NCBI GenBank assembly: GCA_964478545.1 | Contig: CAYZIS010000001.1 | Location: 62,001-126,000, forward strand | Length of the DNA stretch: 64,000 nt | Origin: DQWO01 sp964478545 | GTDB lineage: Bacteria; Desulfobacterota; Anaeroferrophillalia; Anaeroferrophillales; Anaeroferrophillaceae | Direction: 5' to 3' | In this document: positions 17,458-26,237 of the stretch, piece after piece | How the letters are laid out: each line of letters starts with the position of its first letter | Numbering within the stretch: position 1 is the first letter of the stretch | Notes under the pieces: generated by a model | What the model was told of the DNA's origin: nothing | Database searches by the model: none | Seen by the model: the letters and a program-made list of their open reading frames with translations, nothing else | Made by a program: the position numbers and the translations under genes

Positions 17458-18189
17458 TTATTTAAAAATAGCCTCTGGAATTATCGTGTTCTCAGCAGGC
17501 CTCAAGTATAAATTTAGCTCTGTCAAGTAATGTCGAAGAGAGTTTTGGTATGATTCAAGTACTGGGTTCATAGCGCTCCAAAATTCTTTATTGGCCTCGT
17601 TACCAGATGCCACAGCTTGCTCAACCCAACTCCGGTCGCCAGATTTATGTGCTGCCTCCTCTTCAACGATTTCAAGTTTCACTTTTCCAAAATGTTTCTT
17701 TAAAACCTTTCTTGCTTCCAATGCCTGCACAAGAACTTTTTCCGCGAGTATTCGCAGCTTGTTTTCGTTTTCGAAATACACGACAATTCGTTGATAGCTT
17801 TTCACGAGATTTAATACATTTTTAAAAAATGATTCTTGATACAAAAAGAGGGATCTGCCATCATCCATCGGGAAATCACCAAAATTTACAGTTAATTTTT
17901 CGTAATAAAATTCTGTTGCAAGATCATAGAATTTCAAGACTTCAAACTGTTGTCTGTTCGAAAATGATTTTCTTTGATCATAGCCAGATTTAATTGATAA
18001 TTTGATATCTTCTAACTGAGCAGAGTATTGCACTTTAACCTGTTCAATTTTTTGTGTGATTTCTTCGATATCCTCCTTAGTTGCCAAATTTTCGCCCTTT
18101 TTATGGAAGTATGCTGGAAAATAACTTTTAAGAATATATCCAAGCACCACCAATGTTATTATCTGGAGCACCATTAAAAGTATGTCCAT
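17458..18189 (-). CDS. membrane-anchored coiled-coil protein of unknown function
   Basis: A 243-residue protein with a single N-terminal transmembrane segment (about residues 4-24), a short lysine-rich turn and a coiled coil beginning NLATKEDIEEITQKIEQVK (about 34-70). This block recurs in many small accessory membrane proteins of unknown role. The rest is largely helical and soluble. The start is supported by AAAGGA. It fills a cassette-like unit of about 780 bp. A GTTAGGT motif (18221-18215) lies 26 bases before the start codon and an attC-like site lies 12 bases after the stop codon. Confidence 0.65.
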   Translation of the reverse strand: MDILLMVLQIITLVVLGYILKSYFPAYFHKKGENLATKEDIEEITQKIEQVKVQYSAQLEDIKLSIKSGYDQRKSFSNRQQFEVLKFYDLATEFYYEKLTVNFGDFPMDDGRSLFLYQESFFKNVLNLVKSYQRIVVYFENENKLRILAEKVLVQALEARKVLKKHFGKVKLEIVEEEAAHKSGDRSWVEQAVASGNEANKEFWSAMNPVLESYQNSLRHYLTELNLYLRPAENTIIPEAIFK

Positions 18190-18559
18190 TAAAAATATCC
18201 TTTATTTATTCAGCACCTAACATTATTATTATCAAGCCATATTGACCTGATAAATTGATATTTAAGGGTCTTTATGATAATATTGCCTTGTCTGAATATC
18301 AAATATACGTTCACCTAAATTGAGCAATTCCATAGTTGTCAAGCTGCCAGGGTTCCGCTTCCCGCTCATTCCCGCCGGCCATCAGTGCCTGCCCCGAAGC
18401 TTTCGCCGCGAATCACCCTCCGGGTGATTTACTCGGAGCCCGAAACCACTTGGAATCTAATCCTGACAGCTTCAGAAAATTAAAAACGCTCAAACTAAGT
18501 AAAAGTTTTCAACTACTCCCGATCAAACCGGAAAACATTAATAAATATGGAGGAAGTTG
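18190..18559. other. noncoding gap: cassette boundary and repeat remnants
   Basis: No gene is visible. On the minus strand a GTTAGGT (18221-18215) matches the integron crossover core and marks the start of the first cassette. CACCTAAATTGAGC near 18313 is an end of repeat family A. From about 18340 to 18445 a GC-rich stretch (GCCGGCC, GAATCACC...GGTGATT) resembles family D. The gap separates remA from the islet. Confidence 0.5.
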
Positions 18560-18841
18560 CTATTCCGGGGAATTATCCGTATTAACAAACCGATGAGCTA
18601 TGGTTTCCGCTTGAATAGCTGATAAAACCACATGATCACTGTCGGTAATAATCAAAGACCTGGTTTTACGTCCCTGGGTGGCATCTATTAGCTTACCCCG
18701 TTCACGGGCATCATCCTTCAGCCGTTTCATGGGAGCTGAAGATGGAGTAACAATAGCAACTACCCTGGACGCTACGACAGAATTGCCCAAACCAATACTC
18801 AACAACCATCGCTGGTTATTATACTGCCGGTTTTCTTTCAT
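18560..18841 (-). CDS. remA: RemA/DUF370 family regulator
   Basis: A 93-residue protein of the RemA (extracellular matrix regulator, DUF370) family. The conserved pattern is LSIGLGNSVVASRVVAIV, then SAPMKRLKDDARERGKLIDAT, then RSLIITDSDHVVLSAIQ. In Bacillus RemA is a ring-forming DNA-binding activator. In Desulfobacterota the gene commonly sits between yicC and gmk and its role is not established. AGAGGAAAAT precedes the ATG. It follows yicC by 35 bases on the minus strand. Confidence 0.9.
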   Translation of the reverse strand: MKENRQYNNQRWLLSIGLGNSVVASRVVAIVTPSSAPMKRLKDDARERGKLIDATQGRKTRSLIITDSDHVVLSAIQAETIAHRFVNTDNSPE

Positions 18842-18876
18842 CTATTTTCCTCTAAATAACTGGATAGCCATTAGTA

Positions 18877-19779
18877 TCAAGCTACATTTTGGACTTGTTC
18901 CCGCAGTTTTTCCAGCTCATCTTTAAGCTGAATAACCAATTGCAACACCGGCAAAGCGGCAGCTTTTGAGCCTATGGTATTAGTCTCCCGCAATAATTCC
19001 TGAATTATAAAGTCCAACTTTTTACCTCTGGGACCAACCTGCCCTCCTATGGTCATGAAAAACTGCTGACAATGACTTTTGAAACGAACCAATTCCTCCG
19101 TTATATCTGCACGGTCGGCAATCTGCGCCGCTTCCTGATAGACACGTGAGTCATCAATCGGGGCCAAGCCATCCAATAAATTTTTTATCCTCACTACGAG
19201 TTTATCCCGGATCAATTGTGGGAGGCCCTGAACCAAATGGCTAATTTCCTCAATCAAAGATTCCAACTTTTTGCACCGCATCAGCAAATCTTCCTGCAAT
19301 GCCTCACCTTCTGCTTCCTGCATCACCCTCAATGATCGTAAAGCTTTTTCTATGACCTGCAGATATTGTTCTGTATGATTGCTGACCATTTTAGCATCAA
19401 CGCTTTTTTTCAACAAAACTTCAGACTGGCCAACAATTAATGACAGGGGGATATCCGTCGACCCCAGGTCAAGATCCAGTTGCAGTTGTGAAAAAATATT
19501 TTTATAGGCACGCGCCAATCCGAGGTCAACCTGAAGAGAAGTTTCCTCGGCATTCGGGTTCCTGGTTATCGAAAGACTCAGTTCAACTTTTCCCCGCGCC
19601 AACAATTTTTTGATCAATTGGCGAACAAGGGGTTCCATATAAGAACAGATTGACGGGGCCTTAAACCGAAAATCAAGATAGCGTGAATTAACTGAGCGGA
19701 CGGTGACCATAACCGCATAAGAACCAACCTCTGCCTGGGATTCCCCATAACCTGTCATGCTGAGCAAAGTCTCTGCCAT
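18877..19779 (-). CDS. yicC: YicC/YloC family endoribonuclease
   Basis: A 300-residue cytosolic protein. The N-terminus LSMTGYGESQAEV and the following VRSVNSRYLDFRFK are family hallmarks. The C-terminal DUF1732 part has EEISHLV...DITEELVRFKSHCQQF and GKKLDFIIQELLRETNTIGSKA. Family members cleave RNA with manganese and affect sRNA turnover and stress survival. The start codon overlaps the lysA stop as TAATG, so translation is coupled to lysA. Confidence 0.93.
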   Translation of the reverse strand: MAETLLSMTGYGESQAEVGSYAVMVTVRSVNSRYLDFRFKAPSICSYMEPLVRQLIKKLLARGKVELSLSITRNPNAEETSLQVDLGLARAYKNIFSQLQLDLDLGSTDIPLSLIVGQSEVLLKKSVDAKMVSNHTEQYLQVIEKALRSLRVMQEAEGEALQEDLLMRCKKLESLIEEISHLVQGLPQLIRDKLVVRIKNLLDGLAPIDDSRVYQEAAQIADRADITEELVRFKSHCQQFFMTIGGQVGPRGKKLDFIIQELLRETNTIGSKAAALPVLQLVIQLKDELEKLREQVQNVA

Positions 19780-21059
19780 TATACTCTCCCTCCTTTTGCC
19801 TGCCAGTTAACCATGTTTTCTCCAGCAACCAGATCACTAAAGGTTTCGCGATGCCGAATAACCTGATATTTTTTCCCAATGACGATTATCTCTGGCACTC
19901 GTAGTCGGGAGTTATAATTTGAGGACATGGTAAAACCATAAGCTCCGGCACTCATCACCGCCAGCAGATCTCCTGAATTAAGAGGTGGCAAAAGGCGCTC
20001 TTGTGCCAGAAAATCACCAGACTCACAAATGGGACCAACAACGTCAACGGTTTTTTTGTCAATTTCTTTCCCAATAAATTGACGCACCGGTATAATCTTT
20101 TGAAAAGCATTATAGAGACTGGGTCGTACAAGATCGTTCATTCCTGCATCAACAATTACAAAATTTTTAGTCGCACCAACCTTCGTGTAAAGAACATTGG
20201 TTACTAATATCCCGGCATTTCCTACCAAAGACCGACCCGGCTCCATAATTAATACACAACCAAGATCTTTAACTACCTCCATCACCGCCTTGGCATACTC
20301 TGCTGGCAATGGTGGTCTTTCCGCATCATAAGTAATGCCTAATCCGCCACCAATATCGAGATAATGAATATCTATTCTTAGCCGGCGTAATTCTTCAATC
20401 AGGGATTTTATCCGATCCAAAGCATCACGAAAAGGGCTGACTTTTGTCAGTTGGGAACCTATATGACAATCTACGCCAACTACTTTAATGTTTGGCAAGT
20501 TGGCAGCCCGCTGGTACAAAGATACCGCCTCAGATATAGGTATACCAAATTTATTCGCGCTTAAACCTGTCGATATATAGGGATGGGTCTGGGGATCAAC
20601 ATCAGGATTAATTCTGGCTGACACGGGAGCAACCATGCCTCTCTTTTCAGCCAGCTCGTTTATAAGATCAAGCTCCTGAAAAGATTCGACATTAAACATC
20701 AAAATACCAGCATCCAGGGCTGCATTAATTTCCCCCACAGTCTTTCCAACTCCAGAGAAAACTATTTTTCCGCCCTCAACCCCTGCCTGCAAAGCCCGAA
20801 AGAGCTCCCCACCGGAAACCACATCACATCCACCACCCAAAGATGCGAAGAGGGAAATAACGCTGAGATTCGAACAGGCCTTGACAGAATAGCAGACCAG
20901 ATGATCCAAAGCCCCAAAGGCCACATCAAAGGCCTGGTAATGACGAACCAGCGTTTCATGACTATAGAGATAGAAAGGAGTTCCTTCCTGCTGTGCAATT
21001 TCAGCAACTGGCAGCTGTTCACAAAACAGCTGCCCTTCCTGATAGTGAAAAGAATTCAT
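19779..21059 (-). CDS. lysA: diaminopimelate decarboxylase
   Basis: A 426-residue fold-III PLP enzyme making L-lysine from meso-diaminopimelate. The PLP-lysine lies in CYSVKACSN near residue 62. GGCDVVSGGEL, the DCHIGSQ motif (the active-site HIGSQ), LDIGGGLG and EPGRSLVGNAG follow, and CESGDFLA near the C-terminus supplies the substrate-side cysteine. The length is normal. It is followed by yicC and preceded, across a family C repeat, by a lipoprotein gene, an order common after argH in this group. Confidence 0.95.
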   Translation of the reverse strand: MNSFHYQEGQLFCEQLPVAEIAQQEGTPFYLYSHETLVRHYQAFDVAFGALDHLVCYSVKACSNLSVISLFASLGGGCDVVSGGELFRALQAGVEGGKIVFSGVGKTVGEINAALDAGILMFNVESFQELDLINELAEKRGMVAPVSARINPDVDPQTHPYISTGLSANKFGIPISEAVSLYQRAANLPNIKVVGVDCHIGSQLTKVSPFRDALDRIKSLIEELRRLRIDIHYLDIGGGLGITYDAERPPLPAEYAKAVMEVVKDLGCVLIMEPGRSLVGNAGILVTNVLYTKVGATKNFVIVDAGMNDLVRPSLYNAFQKIIPVRQFIGKEIDKKTVDVVGPICESGDFLAQERLLPPLNSGDLLAVMSAGAYGFTMSSNYNSRLRVPEIIVIGKKYQVIRHRETFSDLVAGENMVNWQAKGGRV

Positions 21060-21132
21060 TTGTTGATCCCCATTTACCAGTTATCCGGCAAAAAGCTCTT
21101 AGTCGCACTGTTTCTCAGCCGTTTAAAATTCA

Positions 21133-21293
21133 CTTAGTGTTCATCCAAAAACGTCTATTTCCTGATAAACACTTTCAGCGATCAGCAGTCAGCTTTCAAT
21201 AAAATATTGAAAAATAACTGGTTAAGCTGAGAGCTAAAGGCTGACAGCTAACAGCCCATCCGGAAACATTAGATTCCGGATGAACACTACTTA
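21133..21293. repeat. dispersed repeat family C, copy 1
   Basis: About 160 bp beginning CTTAGTGTTCATCC and ending GGATGAACACTACTTA. Its right part forms a strong hairpin, CATCCGGAA with TTCCGGATG. It covers the last codons of the lipoprotein gene, so transcripts enter the hairpin immediately after the stop codon. Related copies lie near 26120, 38964, 42508, 51366 and 62201. Confidence 0.8.
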
Positions 21294-22345
21294 ATAAATA
21301 CCTTATGCTCTGCTGAAAGCTGACTTTCATTATGCCTGGCCGAAACATCCATTGCTGAAATACGATAGACATAATGTCGCCCCGGCATTACCTGGACATC
21401 CAGATAATCGGTTGTTTTTGGAGGTACTTCAAGAATATAGGATCTGCCACTTTCCACCTCATACTTATGAATTCGATACACCTGCAGATCCGGTTCCTGG
21501 TTTGCCTGCCAGGCCAACTGCACACCTCCCTGGAAGGGAAAAGCGGTAAATTCAGCTACCGAGGCTGGTGGAGTATAGTCTCCTGGCACGACAGATACAG
21601 GTATTGATCGACGACTTTCCCAGGGAGTTCCCTGAAAAATTGAAATGGCGGTAATTGCGTATCGATATGGGTGCCAATCTTTCAAACCCACATCCACAAA
21701 AAAAAGCTCCTTTATCACATCAGGAGTTATTAGTTGCCACTCCTGGCTGGCATCTTGCCGATATACCCGATAGCCATAAACTTTGACCTGTTGCCCAGAG
21801 GGTTTATCAGGAAAAGGTTTTTTCCAGTTCAAGGTAACAATTGCTGCTCCAGGCTCACAAGTCAGCGGCTTTGGAGGATCAAGGGATTCATAACCATACA
21901 CCTTAATTTTGTTGGAAGGCTTACTTTGCCAGCCATGATTATTGAGAGACACTACCTTAATTGCCTGCAATAAATCCCACGGAATAAGCGGTAAAGGATA
22001 ATAAACCATACCACTTTCAATATATCCCTGTTTTGGCCGGGGCAAATTGACCTCTGCTAACAGGTCAAATCCCTCATCACAGAAAACACACCCCTCATCT
22101 CCCTGTTTCAAGGTCTTGGAAAAAATACTGAAACCTTTTATTTCCGCCGGCCGCGTGCCATCGGTGTTTTCCCCTGGAATACTCCAAACCAAGTAGCGAG
22201 CCCCGGGACGAATATCAATTTCCAGATCGGTAATTGCCCGGGGAACCACCAGACGGGGCGGCACTGGATCAGCCTTTTTACCACAGGCAGCAAGACCAAT
22301 CAAAACCGCCATCAGTAGCAGCCATAATGTTCTGTTTTTACCCAC
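21287..22345 (-). CDS. lipoprotein with fibronectin type III-like repeats
   Basis: A 352-residue exported lipoprotein. The signal peptide ends in the lipobox LAAC (C21), followed by GKKADPVPPR. That short proline-rich start is also seen in the small LptM/YifL lipoproteins. The body shows two to three beta-sandwich repeats of fibronectin III type (VTLNWKKPFP, YGYRVYRQD, VQLAWQANQEPDLQVYRI). Residue D22 of the E. coli inner-membrane retention rule is absent (G at +2), so outer-membrane placement is plausible. The function is unknown. It sits between argH and lysA. Its last two codons lie in repeat family C. Confidence 0.8.
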   Translation of the reverse strand: MGKNRTLWLLLMAVLIGLAACGKKADPVPPRLVVPRAITDLEIDIRPGARYLVWSIPGENTDGTRPAEIKGFSIFSKTLKQGDEGCVFCDEGFDLLAEVNLPRPKQGYIESGMVYYPLPLIPWDLLQAIKVVSLNNHGWQSKPSNKIKVYGYESLDPPKPLTCEPGAAIVTLNWKKPFPDKPSGQQVKVYGYRVYRQDASQEWQLITPDVIKELFFVDVGLKDWHPYRYAITAISIFQGTPWESRRSIPVSVVPGDYTPPASVAEFTAFPFQGGVQLAWQANQEPDLQVYRIHKYEVESGRSYILEVPPKTTDYLDVQVMPGRHYVYRISAMDVSARHNESQLSAEHKVFIK

Positions 22346-22355
22346 TATCTCCCCC

Positions 22356-23750
22356 CTACCTCATCACACCATGCCACTTTAATTTCAGGCGCTCCAGCTG
22401 CCGCTCAACCTGTTGTGGAGCAGTCCCACCATAGATATTCTTACTACGAACCGCATCTTCCGCTGAGAGTAAGGCAATTACCTGCTCATCAAAATAGTCA
22501 GAAAAGCGTTTCCAATCATCAAGGGTCATATCCTTAAACTGAAGTCCCTTTTCAAGGCAGTAAGCAACAATATTACCAACTATTTCATGAGCCTGACGAA
22601 AAGCCAACCCCTGTCGAACGAGGTAGTCGGCAATTTCGGTGGCAGTCGAAAAACCATATTCCGCCTGTGTGGCCATGCTCTGGCGGTTTATGGTCATAGA
22701 CGTTACCAATGGTGCCATAATCGCCAATGATCCATTCACCGTATCGAGACAATCAAAAAGCGGCTCCTTATCTTCCTGCATATCTTTATTATAGGCCAGT
22801 GGCAGTGATTTCATCGTTACCAAGAGGCTGACCAGATCACCAACAACGCGGCCGCATTTACCCCGAATCAACTCTGGCACATCAGGGTTTTTCTTCTGGG
22901 GCATGATGCTGCTGCCCGTACAAAAGGAATCTGCCAGGATAATAAAATTAAATTGCACCGACGACCACAAAACCAGCTCTTCACAAAAGCGGGACAAATG
23001 CAGCATAATCAATGCCCCGGAAAAGAGCGTTTCAATGACACCATCCCGATCACTGACAGCATCCATACTATTGGCAGTCATGCCGGCAAAGCCCAGTTCA
23101 TCCGTGACCATTTGACGGTCAATGGAAAAGCTGGTACCCGCCAAAGCCCCCGAACCAAGAGGCATAATATCAACCTGCTTTTCAGTATTTTCCAGGCGCT
23201 GATAATCACGTGAAAACATTTCCACATATGCCAGCAGGTGATGAGCAAAAAGGACCGGCTGAGCTTGCTGTAAATGGGTAAAGCCAGGCATCACCACATT
23301 TTTTGTGGCATCAGCCTGGGAAATCAAGGCATGTATCAACCCGCTGAGCAAAATTTTAATCCCAGATATTTCCTTTTTCAGATACAGGCGAATATCCAGA
23401 GCTACCTGGTCATTTCGACTGCGGGCGGTGTGAAGCTTGCCAGCCAGCCCTGGCCCGATAAGGTCAGAAAGACGGGATTCAATATTCATATGAATGTCTT
23501 CCAGGGGGACGGAAAAAACAAATTCTCCTTTTTCAATCTCCTCACGAATAACCTGCAATCCGGAAATAATCTTGTCAGCCTCTCCGGAATCTATAATCCC
23601 ACAGGAAGACAACATGTGACAATGAGCTATACTTCCCACAATATCTTCCTTATATAGCCGCTGATCAAAGCCAATCGATGCCGTAAATTCTTCAACCAGC
23701 TTGTCCGTTCGTCCGCTAAATCGTCCGCCCCATGGTTTTTTAGTACTCAC
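22356..23750 (-). CDS. argH: argininosuccinate lyase
   Basis: A 464-residue enzyme of the fumarase/aspartase superfamily and the last step of arginine synthesis. The signature GSSIMPQKKNPDVPE lies near residue 280, with HTARSRNDQVA near 107 and GFTHLQQAQPV near 155. The length is normal. It is the most downstream arginine gene of a long minus-strand run starting with argD, separated from argG by lspA, lgt, maf and yggS. Confidence 0.96.
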   Translation of the reverse strand: MSTKKPWGGRFSGRTDKLVEEFTASIGFDQRLYKEDIVGSIAHCHMLSSCGIIDSGEADKIISGLQVIREEIEKGEFVFSVPLEDIHMNIESRLSDLIGPGLAGKLHTARSRNDQVALDIRLYLKKEISGIKILLSGLIHALISQADATKNVVMPGFTHLQQAQPVLFAHHLLAYVEMFSRDYQRLENTEKQVDIMPLGSGALAGTSFSIDRQMVTDELGFAGMTANSMDAVSDRDGVIETLFSGALIMLHLSRFCEELVLWSSVQFNFIILADSFCTGSSIMPQKKNPDVPELIRGKCGRVVGDLVSLLVTMKSLPLAYNKDMQEDKEPLFDCLDTVNGSLAIMAPLVTSMTINRQSMATQAEYGFSTATEIADYLVRQGLAFRQAHEIVGNIVAYCLEKGLQFKDMTLDDWKRFSDYFDEQVIALLSAEDAVRSKNIYGGTAPQQVERQLERLKLKWHGVMR

Positions 23751-23806
23751 AATCGACCTCGTAAAAATGTTTTAGCATTCAATTACAAGCTGAACGTTGC
23801 CAGGAA

Positions 23807-24535
23807 TCAAGCTCTCGGTTGCCGGGGGCCAAAAATAGCTGTGCCCACCCGAACATACGTAGCCCCTTCTTCCACTGCCACCGGATAATCATGAGACATT
23901 CCCATGGACAAGTGACAAAAGATGTCGGGATCAACCAAGCCCCGGGCAACACTATCATCCCTCAGCACACGTAACTGCCTATAATAGCAGCGACTTTGTT
24001 CCGGGTCAACAACATAGGGCGGAATTGTCATTAACCCTTCAATTTTTAGCCGTTGGAAACTGGCAACCTTCTCCAAAAAGACTGGTAAAGCTGCTGGATC
24101 TATGCCTGATTTCGTCGCTTCATCACCCAATTTCACCTGAAGCAATGTCGGGATGACCTTCTGCTCCCGCTCAGCCTTTTTCTCCATTTCCTTGGCCAGT
24201 GGTAACGAATCCAGACAATGGAAAAGATAGAATCCCGGATTCCAATAACGAACTTTATTCCGCTGTAAATGACCAATAAAATGCCAACGTATATCTTCAT
24301 ATGAGGAAGTCTGTGATATTTTACGGACCATATCCTGCATGTAATTCTCACCAAAATCACGGAGACCCAATTCATAGGCTGGCTGGTTTTCCTCCCAGGT
24401 AAAGGTTTTTGAGACCGCTATCAGGGTCACTCCAGCTGGATCTCTTCCGACCCGCTGACAAGCCGCAACTATCTGCTTTTGAACCGCCCTAATCCGTTCA
24501 GCAATACTTTTTCCTGTTACCTGTTCAGCATCCAC
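23807..24535 (-). CDS. yggS: PLP homeostasis protein, YggS/PLPBP family
   Basis: A 242-residue single-domain fold-III PLP-binding protein with no known catalysis that buffers pyridoxal phosphate. The PLP lysine lies in LIAVSKTF near residue 43. GLRDFGENYMQD, WHFIGHLQRNKV and the C-terminal LSMGMSHDYPVAVEEGATYVR are the family blocks. It overlaps maf by 11 bases, so the two are translated together. Confidence 0.95.
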   Translation of the reverse strand: MDAEQVTGKSIAERIRAVQKQIVAACQRVGRDPAGVTLIAVSKTFTWEENQPAYELGLRDFGENYMQDMVRKISQTSSYEDIRWHFIGHLQRNKVRYWNPGFYLFHCLDSLPLAKEMEKKAEREQKVIPTLLQVKLGDEATKSGIDPAALPVFLEKVASFQRLKIEGLMTIPPYVVDPEQSRCYYRQLRVLRDDSVARGLVDPDIFCHLSMGMSHDYPVAVEEGATYVRVGTAIFGPRQPRA

Positions 24536-25157
24536 TTGTATTTACCCCCACAATCCCCAAATCAAGCATATCTGTCAATACGCGATGGAGAGGAAGCCCA
24601 ATTACGGTAGAATGGGCACCATCAACTGCGGTTACAAAAGCACCACCGATCCCCTGCAAAGCATAGGAACCGGCTTTATCCATCGGTTCCCCGGTCGCTA
24701 CATAAGCTGATATCATATCTATAGTCAAAGGAAGCATCCACACGCCGGACTGTTCAAGCCGGGTCAGAAAAACTTCTTTCCGCCGATTAACCAGAGCATA
24801 GGCAGTCATAACTACATGCCGCCGGCCGGCGATGGAACGAAGCATGCTACAAGCCTCATGGGTATTTCCCGGCTTCCCCAAAACCGCACCATCCTCCCAC
24901 ACCACAATAGTATCAGCTGCCAGCACCCAGGTTTCTGCATATTGGTCAGCTACGGCTTTGGCTTTGTCTCCCGCCAAGCGACAAACAAAATCAGCCGGCG
25001 TTTCTCTCGCCGCAGCTTCCTCTTGAACTGCAGCCTGAACAATACGGAACTCAAGACCAAGATTTTGTAGTAAGTCTCTCCGTCGTGGAGATGCAGAGGC
25101 CAGAATTAAAGGCTGATATTGTACCAATAATTTTTCAGACCCGGAATCAGATTGCAT
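24525..25157 (-). CDS. maf: Maf-like nucleotide pyrophosphatase
   Basis: A 210-residue Maf/HAM1-superfamily enzyme that hydrolyses non-canonical or excess nucleoside triphosphates. The N-terminal LILASASPRRRDLL, WVLAADTIVV, GKPGNTHEACSMLRSIAGRRH and DKAGSYALQGIGGAFV are diagnostic. YhdE-type (dTTP/UTP) and YceF-type subfamilies cannot be separated with certainty here. The C-terminus overlaps yggS. Confidence 0.93.
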   Translation of the reverse strand: MQSDSGSEKLLVQYQPLILASASPRRRDLLQNLGLEFRIVQAAVQEEAAARETPADFVCRLAGDKAKAVADQYAETWVLAADTIVVWEDGAVLGKPGNTHEACSMLRSIAGRRHVVMTAYALVNRRKEVFLTRLEQSGVWMLPLTIDMISAYVATGEPMDKAGSYALQGIGGAFVTAVDGAHSTVIGLPLHRVLTDMLDLGIVGVNTSGC

Positions 25158-25162
25158 AGATT

Positions 25163-25260
25163 AACTCAACTTTCTGACTTGCATTGCCAGGAATACATTA
25201 AAAGATGTTCGGGCTTGGCTCATAGCCGGCGAGAATGAGCGAGAGCCATGCCGGAATATC
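25163..25260. repeat. dispersed repeat family D, copy (shared leader plus core)
   Basis: The first 66 bases (CTCAACTTTCTGACTTGCAT through GGCTTGGCTCATAGCCG) reappear almost unchanged at 52336-52401. The following GGCGAGAATGAGCG and GCCATGCCGG are also in the copies at 36169-36300 and 40511-40673. It occupies the lgt-maf gap. Confidence 0.75.
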
Positions 25261-25276
25261 CTGTTGTGAAATTTTT

Positions 25277-26056
25277 TCAGCTTCCAATAATTGGCTTATG
25301 CCTGTTAATACCTGTACTTAGATAGAAATAAAGAACGAGTCCCAGAGCAAAGACCCCCAGACTGATCCACTGGGAAGTGGATAACAGCCAAAATCCGCCC
25401 CGTGGGTCTCCGCGAAAAAACTCAATGATAAAACGTCCTGTCGGGTAAAGCAGGAGATAGAGAACTGCCAGTTGGCCAACAAAAGACTGTCGACGCCGTT
25501 TCAGCAGCAGCACCATAAAAATAATCCCGTTGGCCGCAGCATGATACATCTGCGTTGGATGCAAGGGGACATGCAACGGCGCAAGGCTTTGAGGATCGCT
25601 GAAATGGATGGCAATAGGCAGAGTACATGCAGCGCCATAGCAACAACCAGCAGCCAAACAACCAAAACGGCCGACAGCCTGGGCCAGCACCAGCGCCGGT
25701 GCGGCAATATCTGCAATAAGCCAAATAGAAAGGTGATAAAAACGCAAACGGAAATAAACCGCTGACACCACCGCTATAAATCCACCATAAAATACCAGGC
25801 CACCACGCCAGATATATAAAATTTCCAGCGGGTGAAAACGGTAATAAGAAAGATTAATCAGCACATAAAGCAGACGGGCACCAAGAATAGCAAAGAGCAG
25901 GGCATAGAAAAAAAGGTCATAAATGATTTCCGCGCTCAGCCCCTCATCCTTCCCGGCCCTCACCGCGTAGATCATCGCCAGTAAAAAACCTGCAGCCACC
26001 ATAACCCCGTAGGTATGGATGGTCAGAATGCCCCACTTCAGCAATATCGGATGCAT
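25277..26056 (-). CDS. lgt: prolipoprotein diacylglyceryl transferase
   Basis: A 259-residue inner-membrane enzyme with about seven hydrophobic segments. It adds diacylglycerol to the lipobox cysteine of prolipoproteins. Conserved pieces are HTYGVMVAAGFL near the N-terminus, the region ARLLYVLIN and the family signature AVGRFGCLAAGCCYG (near residue 127), HPTQMYHA and RFIIEFFRGD. Its partner lspA is just upstream and a substrate-type lipoprotein gene is downstream. Confidence 0.95.
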   Translation of the reverse strand: MHPILLKWGILTIHTYGVMVAAGFLLAMIYAVRAGKDEGLSAEIIYDLFFYALLFAILGARLLYVLINLSYYRFHPLEILYIWRGGLVFYGGFIAVVSAVYFRLRFYHLSIWLIADIAAPALVLAQAVGRFGCLAAGCCYGAACTLPIAIHFSDPQSLAPLHVPLHPTQMYHAAANGIIFMVLLLKRRRQSFVGQLAVLYLLLYPTGRFIIEFFRGDPRGGFWLLSTSQWISLGVFALGLVLYFYLSTGINRHKPIIGS

Positions 26057-26119
26057 TGCCTCCCTTTTCAGACATCAGTCTACCAAACTCAGAAAGTATT
26101 TATTTGTTACTTACTCAAC

Positions 26120-26231
26120 TTTCTACAGTCAGCTTAACCATCTGTTTTTCCAATGTTTTACTGGCAGCTGACGGCTGATCGCCGCTGAAAGTATTCATCA
26201 GGAAATGAATGTTTCTGGATGAATACTACTT
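26120..26231. repeat. dispersed repeat family C, copy 2 (partial)
   Basis: The right portion matches family C (GCTGACGGCTGATCG, CTGAAAGTATTCATCAGGAA, GGATGAATACTACTTA), while the left end is diverged. It ends seven bases before the lspA stop codon, again placing a hairpin at a gene 3' end. Confidence 0.65.
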
Positions 26232-26237
26232 AGATCT

